Below are positions 11,379-21,512 of a stretch of 64,000 bases of DNA, piece after piece (position 1 is the first letter of the stretch; the number at the start of each line of letters is the position of its first letter). A program made the translations under genes and the position numbers. The notes beneath the pieces were generated by a model, which worked only from the letters and a program-made list of their open reading frames with translations, had not been told where the DNA came from and did not search any database. This DNA is from Bathynomus jamesi (lineage: Eukaryota > Arthropoda > Malacostraca > Isopoda > Cirolanidae): positions 1 through 64,000 of the forward strand of contig JAJOZX010007472.1 in the NCBI GenBank assembly GCA_023014485.1, in the 5' to 3' direction.

Positions 11379-11393
11379 ACCCCAAGAACCAAG

Positions 11394-14081
11394 ATGAAAC
11401 GTGTTCAGTTAAGTGGTGCACAAAAGCGAAAACTATCAAAAGAGAAACAAGAGAAGACTTTGGATTTAGAGTCCAAGACTGCAAAGCTGACTGATTTCTT
11501 CACACAAGTTCCACGACCACAACGTCAACATGATATACCGATTCTGAATCAAAACCAATCTCCGTCATCAGAAGTGGACACAAATACCACTTTGATCACT
11601 TCAAAATCAAAATATGATGACGTTGGAATCACCGAGGTGTCACAAGCAGGTTCATCTACCACATGTCTCACTACTGATCTCACTTTGCCTGTAAATTCTC
11701 TTGATACCTCTACTGCAAATGTTGATTCAAGTTGCTTTACAAGACATTCTGGGGTTGAAATAATTGCTGAAAATGAAAGTTTAGTGGACCATGGTGATGG
11801 TGGTGAAATGAATCAGTCTGCAGAAGATGAAGTAAATATAGCAAAAGATCCAGGGTTGTGGCTTGATTTCTCTGCTGATGATGTGGCTTATTGGATTGCT
11901 TGTGGACCCAGTGACTGTCAACACCACAATGGGCCATTTGACAAGTCTTACCGGCATTTCAGTAGTGGCAAACCAGCAAGATACTGTTCACAAAAACTTT
12001 TCGTTGGGACAAAAGCCAATGGTGAGAAATACAAGAGAGAGTGGTTATTGTATTCACCATCAACAGGATCAGTTTACTGTTATGTTTGTAAACTGTTTGC
12101 TCCTAAAAATGTCTCACATTTTGTTATAAGAGAAGGGTTCAGTGACTGGCGAAATACTATTGTAATTGATCATCATGAAAAAAGCACTACTCACCGAGAC
12201 TCTATGCTAACATACTTAACTCGCAGACAAGGTGCGGGGTTGGGACAACAGTTGGAAAAACAAATTCAGGAAGAGTGTGATTACTGGGAACATGTCTTGA
12301 GGCGTGTCATAGCTGTTATTTGTACGTTAGCTGAACGTGGCTTGTCTTTTCGAGGAACAGAAGAAAGATTTGGATCATTGCAGAATGGGAATTTTTTAGG
12401 GCTGCTTGAGCTCATAAGCCGGTTTGATCCATTTTTAGCAGGTCACATTTTGAAATATGGAAATTCTGGCAAAGGAAATCCTTCTTACCTGTCCAAAACC
12501 ACCTGTGAGGAACTCATTCAACTAATGGCTCAAAAGGTCCACGCACTCATTGTTGACGAAGTAAAATCTTCTGGTTATTTTAGTTTGTCAGTTGATTCAA
12601 CACCAGATCTATCACATATCGATCAGTTAAGTGTTGTACTTAGGTACTTAAAAGATGGACAGCCTATTGAACGCTTTTTAACCTTTCTGAAAATGAAAAG
12701 CCATACTGGTGAGGAAATGGCAAATCAGGTGTTGCAGTACTTACGTGAAGTTTGTAAGCTAAACTTTTCAAAATGTAGGGGTCAATCTTACGACAACGCT
12801 GCCAACATGTCTGGGCGTTATAAGGGGATGCAGCAAAAAATTTTAGAAACAAACAAGTTTGCTATATATGTGCCCTGTGCAGCCCATTCACTAAATCTGG
12901 TAGGCCGAAGTGCTGTTGACTGCTGTCAAGAGGCGGTTAATTTCTTCTCTACAGTGCAGTTGCTCTATACCTTTTTTTTAGCCTCAACCAGCAGGTGGGA
13001 AATTCTTAAAGGTTGTATTGGAAATGAAAGTGTCTTAAAATCCCTCTCTGATACCAGATGGGAGGCACATGCTATGGCAACAGCAGCAATTTTGAAATCT
13101 TTCCTTAAAATTTTAGAAGCGTTAGAATGTATAGCTGAAGACCAGTCACAAAAGGGAGACACTAGAAGAGAAGCAAATAATATTGCAAATAAGATGCAAG
13201 AGCTAGAATTCGTTTTTATGTTGAATTTTTGGGATGAGATTTTGCAAAATTTTCATAGAGTAAGCAAAGTTCTACAGAATAAGGATGTGAACTTAAAAAC
13301 ATGTGCAGATCTGTATGGATCATTAGCTGACCAACTGTGCACTTCACGAGATGAATTTGAAAGATATGAAGCAGCTACAAAGGAAATGCTACCAGATGTT
13401 GATTACAAGGCAGCTCAAACTCGCAAACGTATCAGAAAGAAGGTACCCAATGACGGAGATGCACCAGAAGTATATCTGAATGCCAGAGATAAATTTCTTA
13501 TCACCACCTTTTACACAATTGTTGACAAACTTGAAACTGAGATGAGAAGAAGAGGAGAGATATACAAAGAAATAGCAGAGAGATTTTCTTTTCTAAGTGA
13601 TGTGCCACATAATGTCACCACTTCATCATCTACTGAAATTGAAAGGTATTCTCAGGGTTGTAAAAAGATGATTGATGCTTACCCAGAGGACTTGAACACT
13701 AATTTCTCTGCTGAGCTTCAGCAGTTTCACTCATATGTGTGCCATAAGTTCAGTGCAAAAAAAAATGTAAAAACAAGATTCAGTCATGCTGAACTTTATA
13801 AAATAATTGTAGAAGACAATATTGAGTGTGCCTTCCCAAATGTAGAAATTGCCTTTCGTATATTTTTAACATTAATGGTCACAAATTGCTCAGCTGAGCG
13901 TTCATTTTCTCAGTTGAAGTATATTAAAAATACCAACAGAACAACTATGCAACAAGGCAGGCTGGATGCCTTATCTCTACTAAGTATAGAAGCAGATGTG
14001 TTACGTAAGATTAGTTTTGAGGATCTGATCAAAGACTTTGCAATTAAAAAAAGTAGGAGAAAACTTTTCAAATATAAATGA
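11394..14081 (+). CDS. hAT transposase, ZMYM1/DUF4371-like, intact
   Basis: 895 residues from the ATG at 11394. The frame is open back to 11328, but a splice-acceptor-like pyrimidine tract and TTTTACAG end at 11378, so the upstream part is probably intron. Domains in order: basic N-terminus (KRKLSKEKQEK); a TTF-type zinc finger around residues 180-270, with RYCSQKLF and SVYCYVCKLF; a DUF4371-type RNase H core with SLSVDSTPD (first Asp), SYDNAANMSG (second Asp region) and CAAHSLNLVG; and a C-terminal hAT dimerisation domain with TNCSAERSFSQLKYIK. These are the parts needed for cut-and-paste transposition of its own TIRs. It lies alone in its element, with no in-frame stops. Related domesticated genes exist (ZMYM1, KIAA1586 type), but the flanking TIRs and duplication show it is a transposon gene here. 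Confidence 0.93.
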   Translation: MKRVQLSGAQKRKLSKEKQEKTLDLESKTAKLTDFFTQVPRPQRQHDIPILNQNQSPSSEVDTNTTLITSKSKYDDVGITEVSQAGSSTTCLTTDLTLPVNSLDTSTANVDSSCFTRHSGVEIIAENESLVDHGDGGEMNQSAEDEVNIAKDPGLWLDFSADDVAYWIACGPSDCQHHNGPFDKSYRHFSSGKPARYCSQKLFVGTKANGEKYKREWLLYSPSTGSVYCYVCKLFAPKNVSHFVIREGFSDWRNTIVIDHHEKSTTHRDSMLTYLTRRQGAGLGQQLEKQIQEECDYWEHVLRRVIAVICTLAERGLSFRGTEERFGSLQNGNFLGLLELISRFDPFLAGHILKYGNSGKGNPSYLSKTTCEELIQLMAQKVHALIVDEVKSSGYFSLSVDSTPDLSHIDQLSVVLRYLKDGQPIERFLTFLKMKSHTGEEMANQVLQYLREVCKLNFSKCRGQSYDNAANMSGRYKGMQQKILETNKFAIYVPCAAHSLNLVGRSAVDCCQEAVNFFSTVQLLYTFFLASTSRWEILKGCIGNESVLKSLSDTRWEAHAMATAAILKSFLKILEALECIAEDQSQKGDTRREANNIANKMQELEFVFMLNFWDEILQNFHRVSKVLQNKDVNLKTCADLYGSLADQLCTSRDEFERYEAATKEMLPDVDYKAAQTRKRIRKKVPNDGDAPEVYLNARDKFLITTFYTIVDKLETEMRRRGEIYKEIAERFSFLSDVPHNVTTSSSTEIERYSQGCKKMIDAYPEDLNTNFSAELQQFHSYVCHKFSAKKNVKTRFSHAELYKIIVEDNIECAFPNVEIAFRIFLTLMVTNCSAERSFSQLKYIKNTNRTTMQQGRLDALSLLSIEADVLRKISFEDLIKDFAIKKSRRKLFKYK

Positions 14082-14264
14082 AGTGGAAGTATACAAAAAT
14101 AAACATTATTTTCCATCTTACTGTAAGTTTTGTTTCATTTCAAAAAATAAAATTTTATTTTATGGTTTATTTTTGTTTATATTTTGAATTACATATATAT
14201 GGGGCACCAAAATCTTTTAAGTGCTTAGGGCCTCTAAAGGTCTTAATCCGGCCCTGGTCAGTTT

Positions 14265-15815
14265 TCTTCGCATCCAAAGTGGTAGCAATCTGAGACAATG
14301 CATTTGAAGATTCCACATCCTCAACTGATTGTTTGGCGGTCATAACATCGTCGAGCAAGTCACAAGCTTCCTTATGGAGGTCATGAGGAGTTCCATCTTC
14401 ATTACGAGGGAAAACGTCTGCGACTAGTAAGGTACTAAGAGCTGCATCTACTATCATATGACCACGTATCGCTCTTGAAACAGCTTTTCCAGACATCATG
14501 TGTTGCACGGCATTTGGTCCGTATATTTCTTGAAGTACTTCAGACAATCCTGAACCATTCATAAGAGTACCGACTGCTCCCAAAAGATTCATCAGAGTGT
14601 GAAATGATCCCAGCATTAAAACAATGTCCTGCAGGTCTCTCTGTTCATTGATGATTTGGGAAGCTTTCCAGAACAAAGGCTGATCAAAGGTAATAATGCA
14701 TGGGACTTTTTGATCGCGTGCTATCTTGCTCAAATATAGTAATGTCGAAAATATGCAGGTCATGTCAGTTGGCGACATATCTATGATGGGAAGGAACGTG
14801 ATCGACGCCACACCTGGATGTGAGACACTTGATCCACCGTGAATTGCCTGCATTGTTCCGGACCAACTTGGACCTGATCTTTCTGCTGAAGATATCTGCC
14901 AGAGAAGACTAAGTCGACTTATGGTGGCAGTGGGTACTGGAAGTTCGCGAATGAGATGTCCCTCAACATGCTTCTCGCGTGTCTATATTCCCTAATGTCA
15001 ACGGTTGCAATCTTCTTAATGTCATTGTCACCAACATTACGCCTGTGAATAGAAGGGTGGATCTTGATCTTCGGAGTTATTGCGGCAATCATACCCATTC
15101 CATGAAAGGTATTCTTCCCATCCAAAGTGCAGACATCATGATCGACGTTATCTGCTGCTAGAAGGACTGCAGTGTTTTCATCAACAGTAAAAGAGCCAGA
15201 CCCACTTGCCAGCGCCGCGTTTCTTTCGAATCTTGTTACTTCTGCATACGACGAACAGTAACCCAGCTGATGGAGAACGTCAATAAGGTACCTTGACCTA
15301 AAGTTGTGGTGTAGCTGAACCGACAAACCGATCTGTAGTGGACATAGTAATCCTCTAGGACGGGTTGCTTGCATAATGCTCTGCCCAATTGCACCTATTT
15401 TTCTTGAAGCATCCTGTCCCGCAAATGCTTTTGATAATAGCAATTTCAGACTGTTGGGAATGTAATCAAGAGCACTTTCTGCAGTGATGTCATTTGGAGA
15501 TGGATACACATCTTTTCTAGGCGAGTCGACAGACTTGATATCACTTCTGATTATTTTTGCAGCAGCTTCTACTAGGTAAATCTTCTGTAGCTCTATATCT
15601 ATATCACATTCTTTCGACTTTTTGTGATAATCTATAAGAATTTCATTAGCTGTCTCTCGTAGTGTTACTACATCTGCCTTCCCACTTTCACCTGATATTA
15701 TGATCTTGTCTCCGTAACGTTCTAAAAGCTTTCTCTTCATGTGCCTGCGTTCGTAGACAGAGCTCTGACTTCCTTGAAGATATTCCTCCATTTTGGAAAT
15801 TAGGTCTCCAATCAA
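14265..15815 (-). pseudogene. DDE-like core of the Academ-like protein, upstream of the hAT insertion
   Basis: Two open pieces, 15815-14919 and 14853-14265, are joined by one frameshift near 14921 (after FQYPLPP). Motifs: LLCPLQIGLSVQLHH, AVLLAADNVDHDVCTLDG, NTFHGMGMIAAITP, ITFLPIIDMSPTDMTC, PCIITFDQPLFWKA, LMLGSFHTLMNLLGAVG and MSGKAVSRAIRGHMIVDAAL. AADN and TFDQ each follow a hydrophobic strand, as the first two catalytic Asp residues of an RNase H fold do; that is inference. The piece runs into the hAT right end and resumes in frame at 10159. Confidence 0.72.
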
Positions 15816-16472
15816 CAGTTGTTCATCATCATTCTCTTCCAGGTAAGCACAGGTCTGAAGGAATGCTTGGTGTTGCTCTTCATTAGTTGGTCTCCCTTTC
15901 TTCGAATCATGATCGTCGGAGGAGTATGCGCGAGGAATGTTTTTTCCACTTCGAAAATTTACGCTGCAGGTGTGATGGTAGACACAATCTGCAGCAGGAA
16001 GATCACGAAGATAATACTCCAGACGGCCTTTTACATTAAACGACCATTCATCGCAGCGGCTTTCACATCACCTTTTTATGGTTTCGGAGAACTCTGTAGT
16101 TCTTATTTTGACATGCTCTGATTTTGGTTTGTGTTTGGAAAAAAAGTCCACAAAGTTATCACAAAACAAACAGTGAGTAGCACTGGAAAATGCGTATTCA
16201 TGAAAACGAGCACTTTTCCTTGGTATTGCCTCGGCTGCGGTCTGTCGCTTCTTTATTTCAATGGTCTTTTTATCCGTAAACCTTTTCCTACATACAACGT
16301 GAACACTTATTCCAGCTGTTGCAACAACGTCGCTTCCACGGCTGCGGCTGGATGCATTTATACCATCTGCTCCTTTTTGCGAGATGTGAACCACTTCCTG
16401 TCCGCTGTCCAATTTCTCCTTACAAATCACGCACAATTCTTCAGGGGTCTGCATTCTTGAAGGCGGACGCAC
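15816..16472 (-). pseudogene. N-terminal Cys/His region of the Academ-like protein with a premature TGA
   Basis: Begins MRPPSRMQTPEELCVICKEKL, giving CxxC, then VHVVCRKRF, THCLFCDNFV, and after a TGA near 16068 the same frame continues with CESRCDEW, GRLEYYLRDLPAADCVYHHTC and NFRSGKNIPRAY. Continuity through the TGA suggests a single nonsense change, possibly CGA to TGA. The paired cysteines and histidines suggest zinc binding and DNA recognition. The start ATG at 16472 sits about 380 bases inside the right inverted arm. Confidence 0.7.
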
Positions 16473-16853
16473 ACCGAGTCAGCCGTACACCGAGTCAGTC
16501 TGAAACAGAAAACACAAATTAATAAACTGTGTTGCAGTATTTAAAAGGAGTACATAATAACAGTTTTAAAGAAAATGACAAGCACAAATACGCAGATTTG
16601 ATAGTGGGTAGTAGGAATTAAAGAGTTGTATATAATGTAAGTTTATAAAGATGTAGCAATGTCCATTCTCACATACACTCCATACAGTATATTTTATTTA
16701 CATTACGTGACGTCATAGTTTAATACTAGCCGCCTAATACAATTTTTAGTGTCATATAGGTTAATTTAGAAACGAAAATGTGTTTTAAAACATTTTACTG
16801 ATCAAGAAAAACGTCATAACTCTCTCTACAAAGCGAAATTAAAATTTATTGTA

Positions 16854-17036
16854 TTTCGTAGGAAACTGCCAGTCCGCCATTTTGAATTTCATTTTTGGGG
16901 GTGTTCCCGGGGTCCAATTTTGTCGGATTTTGGATATGTTATTCTGCAATGGTTCCTGAGCTGGAAACAGTTTAGAAAGCTTCTGAAGCAATTTTGCCCA
17001 GGTTGAAGCTATTTTTGCTCTAGATTGCCTGGACTA
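16854..17036. repeat. Right terminal inverted repeat of the Academ-like element
   Basis: The reverse complement of 7584-7756 with scattered differences. It ends ATTGCCTGGACTA, followed by the duplication TGT at 17037-17039. Confidence 0.9.
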
Positions 17037-17039
17037 TGT

Positions 17040-18354
17040 GTCTTTATATGGACGTAGGCTGACGGTTGAGCCATTTCACTTTCGAATAATGCAAAAGAGA
17101 CGGGGGATTAATTATACAGTTAATTACACTTTACTGACTTTTATTTATTCCGAAAACACTTTTAGATAAATGGAGTAATGCAAGGGGAAAATTAGTGTTA
17201 ACGTTTAGCCGGAGAGAGACACGAAAGAATATTCTAAATTTACGAAAACGTCGTAATAAAAAAAACCACCTTATTAGGACAACGGCCGTTCGATAACTGC
17301 CGTTTTTGGGCATTCTCCGTGTCTCTAGATCCATTTTAGGCGTTGCCAATTTGTATTTTTATATTTTTATTTTCACAAACCATTATTAATTTCTTATTTA
17401 ACAAAACTTAATTGAACATTATTAAATTCTTATAAACAAACATTTAATTCTTAATTAGACATTACTACATTATATTAGTTAGTTAGGGAGTCATTTAGGG
17501 ACCAAAACTGTAGATAACAAGTGTCTACAAGTAATCAGATGGAACTGCTTAATTGCTACCGGACCGGTTTGGCTTCGCGGTGGAACCTAAATCTTTTTTT
17601 TTTTTTTTTAAAGTCGGCAACCCTTTGGGCAACCCAGCCAGTGGGCCGTACAATTTTTGTGGCCTTCGTGATGATTTTGATAATATAATTATCTTCATTT
17701 GACACAAGTTAATGAATTTCACAGGGTGGAAAACTTTTAACAGATGTTTTATGATAGATAGTGTGGCTCTTGCTTCCGTGGTGCTACCTCTAACATTCGG
17801 TCATACATTGACAAATTAATAAAGGAGAAACAGTCCCAAGTGTGTCATTGATCTTTACAAAAACCCACAAGTTTTCTAAATCTAAATGAAAATAAAAATT
17901 GTAAATTTTCTTTTTTTTATTTGAAATTGTTAGCTTCTAATTCCACATGTATAACCATAGTGTAATATAATTACCAAGTCTCTTCATCTCATTCATGAGC
18001 TGTCATACTAAAATGAATATACAGTAATCTAAACTTACGCTTACTATTTACAACTACCCTACTCTACACAACTTGCTTATCCCTCGAGAAGTAAAGAAAA
18101 GTTGTATTGCTCTTGTTTCCTCAAATCTGGTTACTATTACAACCGTAAGAAACACAATATGTAACAAATCTTGGCCTTAATTTGAAATTCCCAGTCATTT
18201 CCAAGTGCGTGTCCACTGACCGCATCGTTGAATGCGATTTCTAATTTGCAAGGCTCACATGGGAGGACGCTGCGAGTCAATTTTTATGAATGAAGTGAGA
18301 TTTTGATAAAATTTTATAATTATCTTAGCCAAACAAAATAAAACAAAACATTTA
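17040..18354. other. AT-rich sequence without recognised gene
   Basis: No TIR, long open frame or conserved motif is evident. A T-run lies at 17597-17609. This is the right flank of the Academ-like insertion and the left flank of the second LINE. Confidence 0.6.
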
Positions 18355-18479
18355 TATATATCCCAGACAACTAAAATAATTAAAAGAAAGCATTGTTGTG
18401 CCGCTAACAAAGATTTTTAATGCGTCTATTTCTGAGGGGTGCGTACCAGATAATTTCAAGTTAGCAAATGTAACACCTA
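18355..18479 (+). mobile_element. CR1-like LINE, left part, split by BEL/Pao insertion
   Basis: Encodes KIFNASISEGCVPDNFKLANVTP up to the insertion point. The RT then resumes at 24537 with PIFKKGDKGAAGNYRPISLT. The 5' end of this LINE is truncated, with only about 125 bases left of the insertion. Confidence 0.85.
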
Positions 18480-19218
18480 TGGAAAACTGATGAGTGGGTA
18501 GTTGGGAGGTAACGAAAATGGTTCACTGAGTAGGTAGGTAGTTAATCTAACAATTATTAAATTCCTTTTATGTCAATAACTGGGTGGATGAAACCAATTG
18601 GTTGCTCACCAGAGTTATTCTCCACACTAGTATTTATATACTGTGTGACAAGAGCGTGCTCGGTAATAGATATACATTACCGATCAACCAACCGAGGAAA
18701 AACCAAGACGACGCTGGTGGAAAAAGCCCCGCTAAAAGGAGAAAAAAGGAGAACAAAAACGAGGAACGGGGCGAGAGGACGCAACTGGAGAAGGGACAAG
18801 AACAGACACCGAAGAAAGATCCCCACCAGCAAGTACGCTCTCGACAATTATACAGGAAGGAGAAAAGAGACTCTCTAATAACTAGCAGTAAGTGACTAAT
18901 TGTGTTTTTAGCCCAGTTAGATCTTCTAACTTCTAACTTAGAAGACTCATTAAATTAAGCTGGGTCAGACAACTTAGGCCTACATTGTGGCCTAAGACCC
19001 AGCATCAACTCATAGCTTAACAAAGGTGAAGGTAGATTGCCCTAACCTAGTTTGGTGAGGAATCCTACTGTGGACCTCAATTTATCTGCCCGCTCTGGAC
19101 CATTTCCGGAATCTCTAGGCTGACTCCTACAGGGCTAGACTTAATCTACTCTATAGTTAGACTGGAGATATAAGGGGTGGGTTAATTGTGGACCAATTCA
19201 TACAGAGCATTTTTCACA
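18480..19218 (+). repeat. 5' LTR of BEL/Pao element
   Basis: Begins TGGAAAACTGATGAG and ends GAGCATTTTTCACA. Compared by eye with the 3' LTR I count about three substitutions and two compensating single-base indels over 739 bases, hence about 99% identity. Small open frames inside both LTRs (18570-18895 and 23888-24214) are side effects of this repeated sequence and not genes. Confidence 0.95.
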
Positions 19219-19237
19219 TTGGTGGCCCGTGTGGGGA
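19219..19237 (+). other. Probable primer-binding site
   Basis: TTGGTGGCCCGTGTGGGGA follows the 5' LTR directly. It is GC-rich against AT-rich surroundings and fits a tRNA 3'-end complement as seen in BEL/Pao elements. Its last bases run straight into codons for the zinc knuckle, which marks the gag deletion junction. Confidence 0.6.
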
Positions 19238-19978
19238 CATTATAAGAAAGACTGTAAATCTAGGTTAAGATTCAAGTGTAAGTTTTGTAAAAGTTTACGA
19301 CATGTCTCATCAATGTGTGATTCACCAAAGTGTCCAAACAATAGTACTCAAACTCAAAAGATACCTCCACCAAACAAAGGTAATCAAGAAAATGCCACTT
19401 TCATGGGACATTCTGTTTGCTCAAACAACGTAACAAGAAACACTGAGATTCTTTTACCAACTATTACTTTGGACTTAGTGAATAGTGAGGGTAGCACCAC
19501 TCCAGTGAGATGTCTTATAGACTGTTGTTCTCAACAAACATTTGTTTCGCAAAATGTAGTTAATAAATTGGGTTTGACACCAAACCCGAATGAACAAAAC
19601 CTCAATATTGCATCCTTTGTTAAGGATAACTCGGACAAAAATAGCTATAAGACAATTGACCTGGAACTACATTTAGAAAATAAATTAGAGAAAATTGAAG
19701 CAGTTATTATTTCTAAAGTAGGACAAAACAAACTGGTTATACCCAAACTAGAACAAACCATAAATCATTTGGGAAAACACTACAAAATAGCTGATAGACA
19801 TATCACTAACAACACAGTAGCTAACATTGAAATGTTAATAGGGGCAGATTATATTAATCTTATTCATAAGGGCATAGTAGAGATAGGTAATGGTATAGCT
19901 ATTCAGACTCCATCAGGGATAGCCCCTTTGGGTGACCTATCCAAATACAACCTAGACCTAAACCAAAATAGTTCATGA
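19229..19978 (+). pseudogene. BEL/Pao zinc knuckle and aspartic protease region
   Basis: Opens with WGHYKKDCKSRLRFKCKFCK, which is the tail of one zinc knuckle and the start of a second cysteine set (CKFCKSLRHVSSMC). After a linker comes TTPVRCLIDCCSQQTFVSQN, where the aspartic protease active site is expected. The usual D-S/T-G is D-C-C here, so catalysis is doubtful. Then MLIGADYINLI, the conserved second protease block. The apparent ATG lies in the primer-binding site and is not a real start; the true gag-pol start is deleted. Confidence 0.8.
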
Positions 19979-19990
19979 CCAACAAATACT

Positions 19991-20389
19991 ATGTGCCTCA
20001 ACTCAGTCCTACATAACACCTGTAAGAATAGCAACACTTTGAATAATATTATATCAACTGAGAACATTAATTCATCATTATCAAATGAAACTTTGGATGA
20101 GGCAATTCAAACTTTATGGTTGCTAGAATCTGTGGGTATACATGACACAAATCAAACTTCAGAAGATCAGTTAATGGTAGAAAGATTTGAAGACACCATT
20201 CAGTGCAAAGACAATAGTTATTTTATTGAGTTACCTTGGAAAATAAATTGTCCAACTTTAAGAGATAATCTCAAAGTAGCTAAAGGACATTTATATAAAG
20301 TAATGAAAAACTCAAACAAGATAATAATATTAAAAAGTACAGTGATGTCTTCAAAGAACAGCTACAGAAAGGCTTCATTGAAGAAGTAA
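19991..20389 (+). pseudogene. BEL/Pao linker between protease and reverse transcriptase
   Basis: Encodes DEAIQTLWLLESVGIHD and SEDQLMVERFEDTIQ, then YFIELPWK, the region that precedes RT in Pao polyproteins. It is separated from the protease part by a stop and from the RT by a frameshift near 20385-20440. Confidence 0.75.
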
Positions 20390-21512
20390 CAAATAACCCT
20401 TTTAAAAAAGATGGTTGTCATTATTTAACCCACAGGGGGTTTATCGACAAGATGCCCCAACAACAAAACTCAGAGTAGTATATAACTGTAGCCTCAAAGA
20501 CAGTGATAAACACAGTTTGAATGATTGCCTGATTGAGGGTCCTAATCTCATTTCTGACCTTGTGAAGATCTTACTGAGGTTCAGGTGAGATAAATATGCA
20601 GTACAAAGTGACATTTCAAAGGCATTTTTGAGAATAAATCTTAAAAATGAATATGATAAGAACCAACTTAGGTTCTTATGGTTCAAGGATCCATTTGATT
20701 TGAATAAAGGGTTCATAACCTATAGATTTAATGTTGTGTTGTTTGGAGCCAATTGCTCACCTAGCCTATTAGCATTGACAATTGGACATCATTTGAACCA
20801 GTTTAATAACTCTTTAACATTGAACTTCCTTAAGGAACATTTTTACGTAGACAATCTAATAGGCTCAACAACAACAAAATCTGAATTATCTGAAGTCTAT
20901 GAACACTCTCAAAACATTATGCAACAAGGTAACTTTGAACTTAGAGAGTGGATTTCAAATGATGAGGATTTAAACAAAAAGATTTTAAAGGATAATAATG
21001 GTCTTACTGAGCCATCAGACAGAGTTAAAACTTTAGGTATGAACTGGTATTTGGATGCAACTTCTAACAGTCATGATTCAATCTGTACTAAAGGTTTTAA
21101 ACTTGATGAGGAAGCAAATACTAAAAGACAAATATTATCAGAGGCTTCCAAAATTTTTGATCCTATGGGTCTATTCCTGCCTTCAACAATAAAATCAAAG
21201 ATTCTCCTCCAAGAAATTTGGAGGACAAATGTTGGGTGGGATGATCCAATAACAAATGAAAATCAAAAATCTTGGAAGAAGTTAGCTGCTGATTTAACAA
21301 AAGTGCAGAACATTAAAATTCAAAGGTGCTGTGGGTTTAGGGATAAGCCCCAGAGACTTCATGTGTTTGCTGATGCAAGCACACAAGCTTATGGGTGCTG
21401 TGCGTATCTTGTAAGTCCTACAGAAAGTCATCTAATTTATGCAAAGGGAAAGTTGCACCTCTCAAACCTACCCGAACCATACCTCAATTGGAACTATTGG
21501 CTGCTGCATTAG
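20390..21512 (+). pseudogene. BEL/Pao reverse transcriptase and start of RNase H
   Basis: KLRVVYNCSLKDSDKHSLND (about 20465-20525), then a TGA near 20586, then VQSDISKAFLRINL with the first catalytic Asp, VLFGANCSPSLLALTIGHHL, and FYVDNLIGSTT where YVDN takes the place of YVDD, as in some Pao elements. Downstream come the connection block SEASKIFDPMGLFLPSTI and RNase H start LHVFADASTQAYGCCAYLV. A frameshift near 21420-21470 moves RNase H into the next frame. Confidence 0.88.

Larger units (their letters stand above)
10168..14256 (+). mobile_element. Full-length hAT transposon with intact transposase gene
   Basis: 4089 bp. The left end CAGGGCCGGATTAA and the complement of the right end CAGGGCCGGATTAA are identical over 14 bases, and further matches follow (GTGCTTAGGGC; GGGGCACC). 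The exact 8-bp duplication GTCAGTTT flanks it. It contains an AT-rich 5' region with likely introns, one long open reading frame (11394-14081), and AATAAA near 14146. Uninterrupted coding and perfect duplication suggest a recent insertion. It sits inside the gene of the Academ-like element. Confidence 0.95.
7584..17036 (-). mobile_element. Academ-like DNA transposon, 3-bp TSD, long TIRs, split by a hAT
   Basis: The ends are TAGTCCAGGCAAT and its complement, flanked on both sides by TGT (7581-7583 and 17037-17039), so a 3-bp target duplication fits. The inverted arms run about 173-183 bases (7584-7756 and 16854-17036) with few mismatches. Removing the nested hAT and its 8-bp duplication (about 4.1 kb) leaves about 5.4 kb. 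The single minus-strand gene encodes an N-terminal Cys/His segment, a DDE-like core, an XPG/FEN1-type nuclease and a CXC cluster. From memory, Academ transposons pair 3-4-bp duplications with an XPG-like nuclease, so Academ is the best fit. The gene has one in-frame stop and several frameshifts and is dead. Confidence 0.8.

Noticed and set aside
11328..11393. Upstream extension of the hAT transposase frame
   Set aside because: An acceptor-like TTTTACAG just before the ATG at 11394 makes the extension more likely intronic.
18570..18895. Open frames of about 100 codons in the left LTR, repeated at 23888-24214
   Set aside because: They lie wholly within the repeated LTR sequence, differ in frame between copies after a single-base indel, and show no domain.
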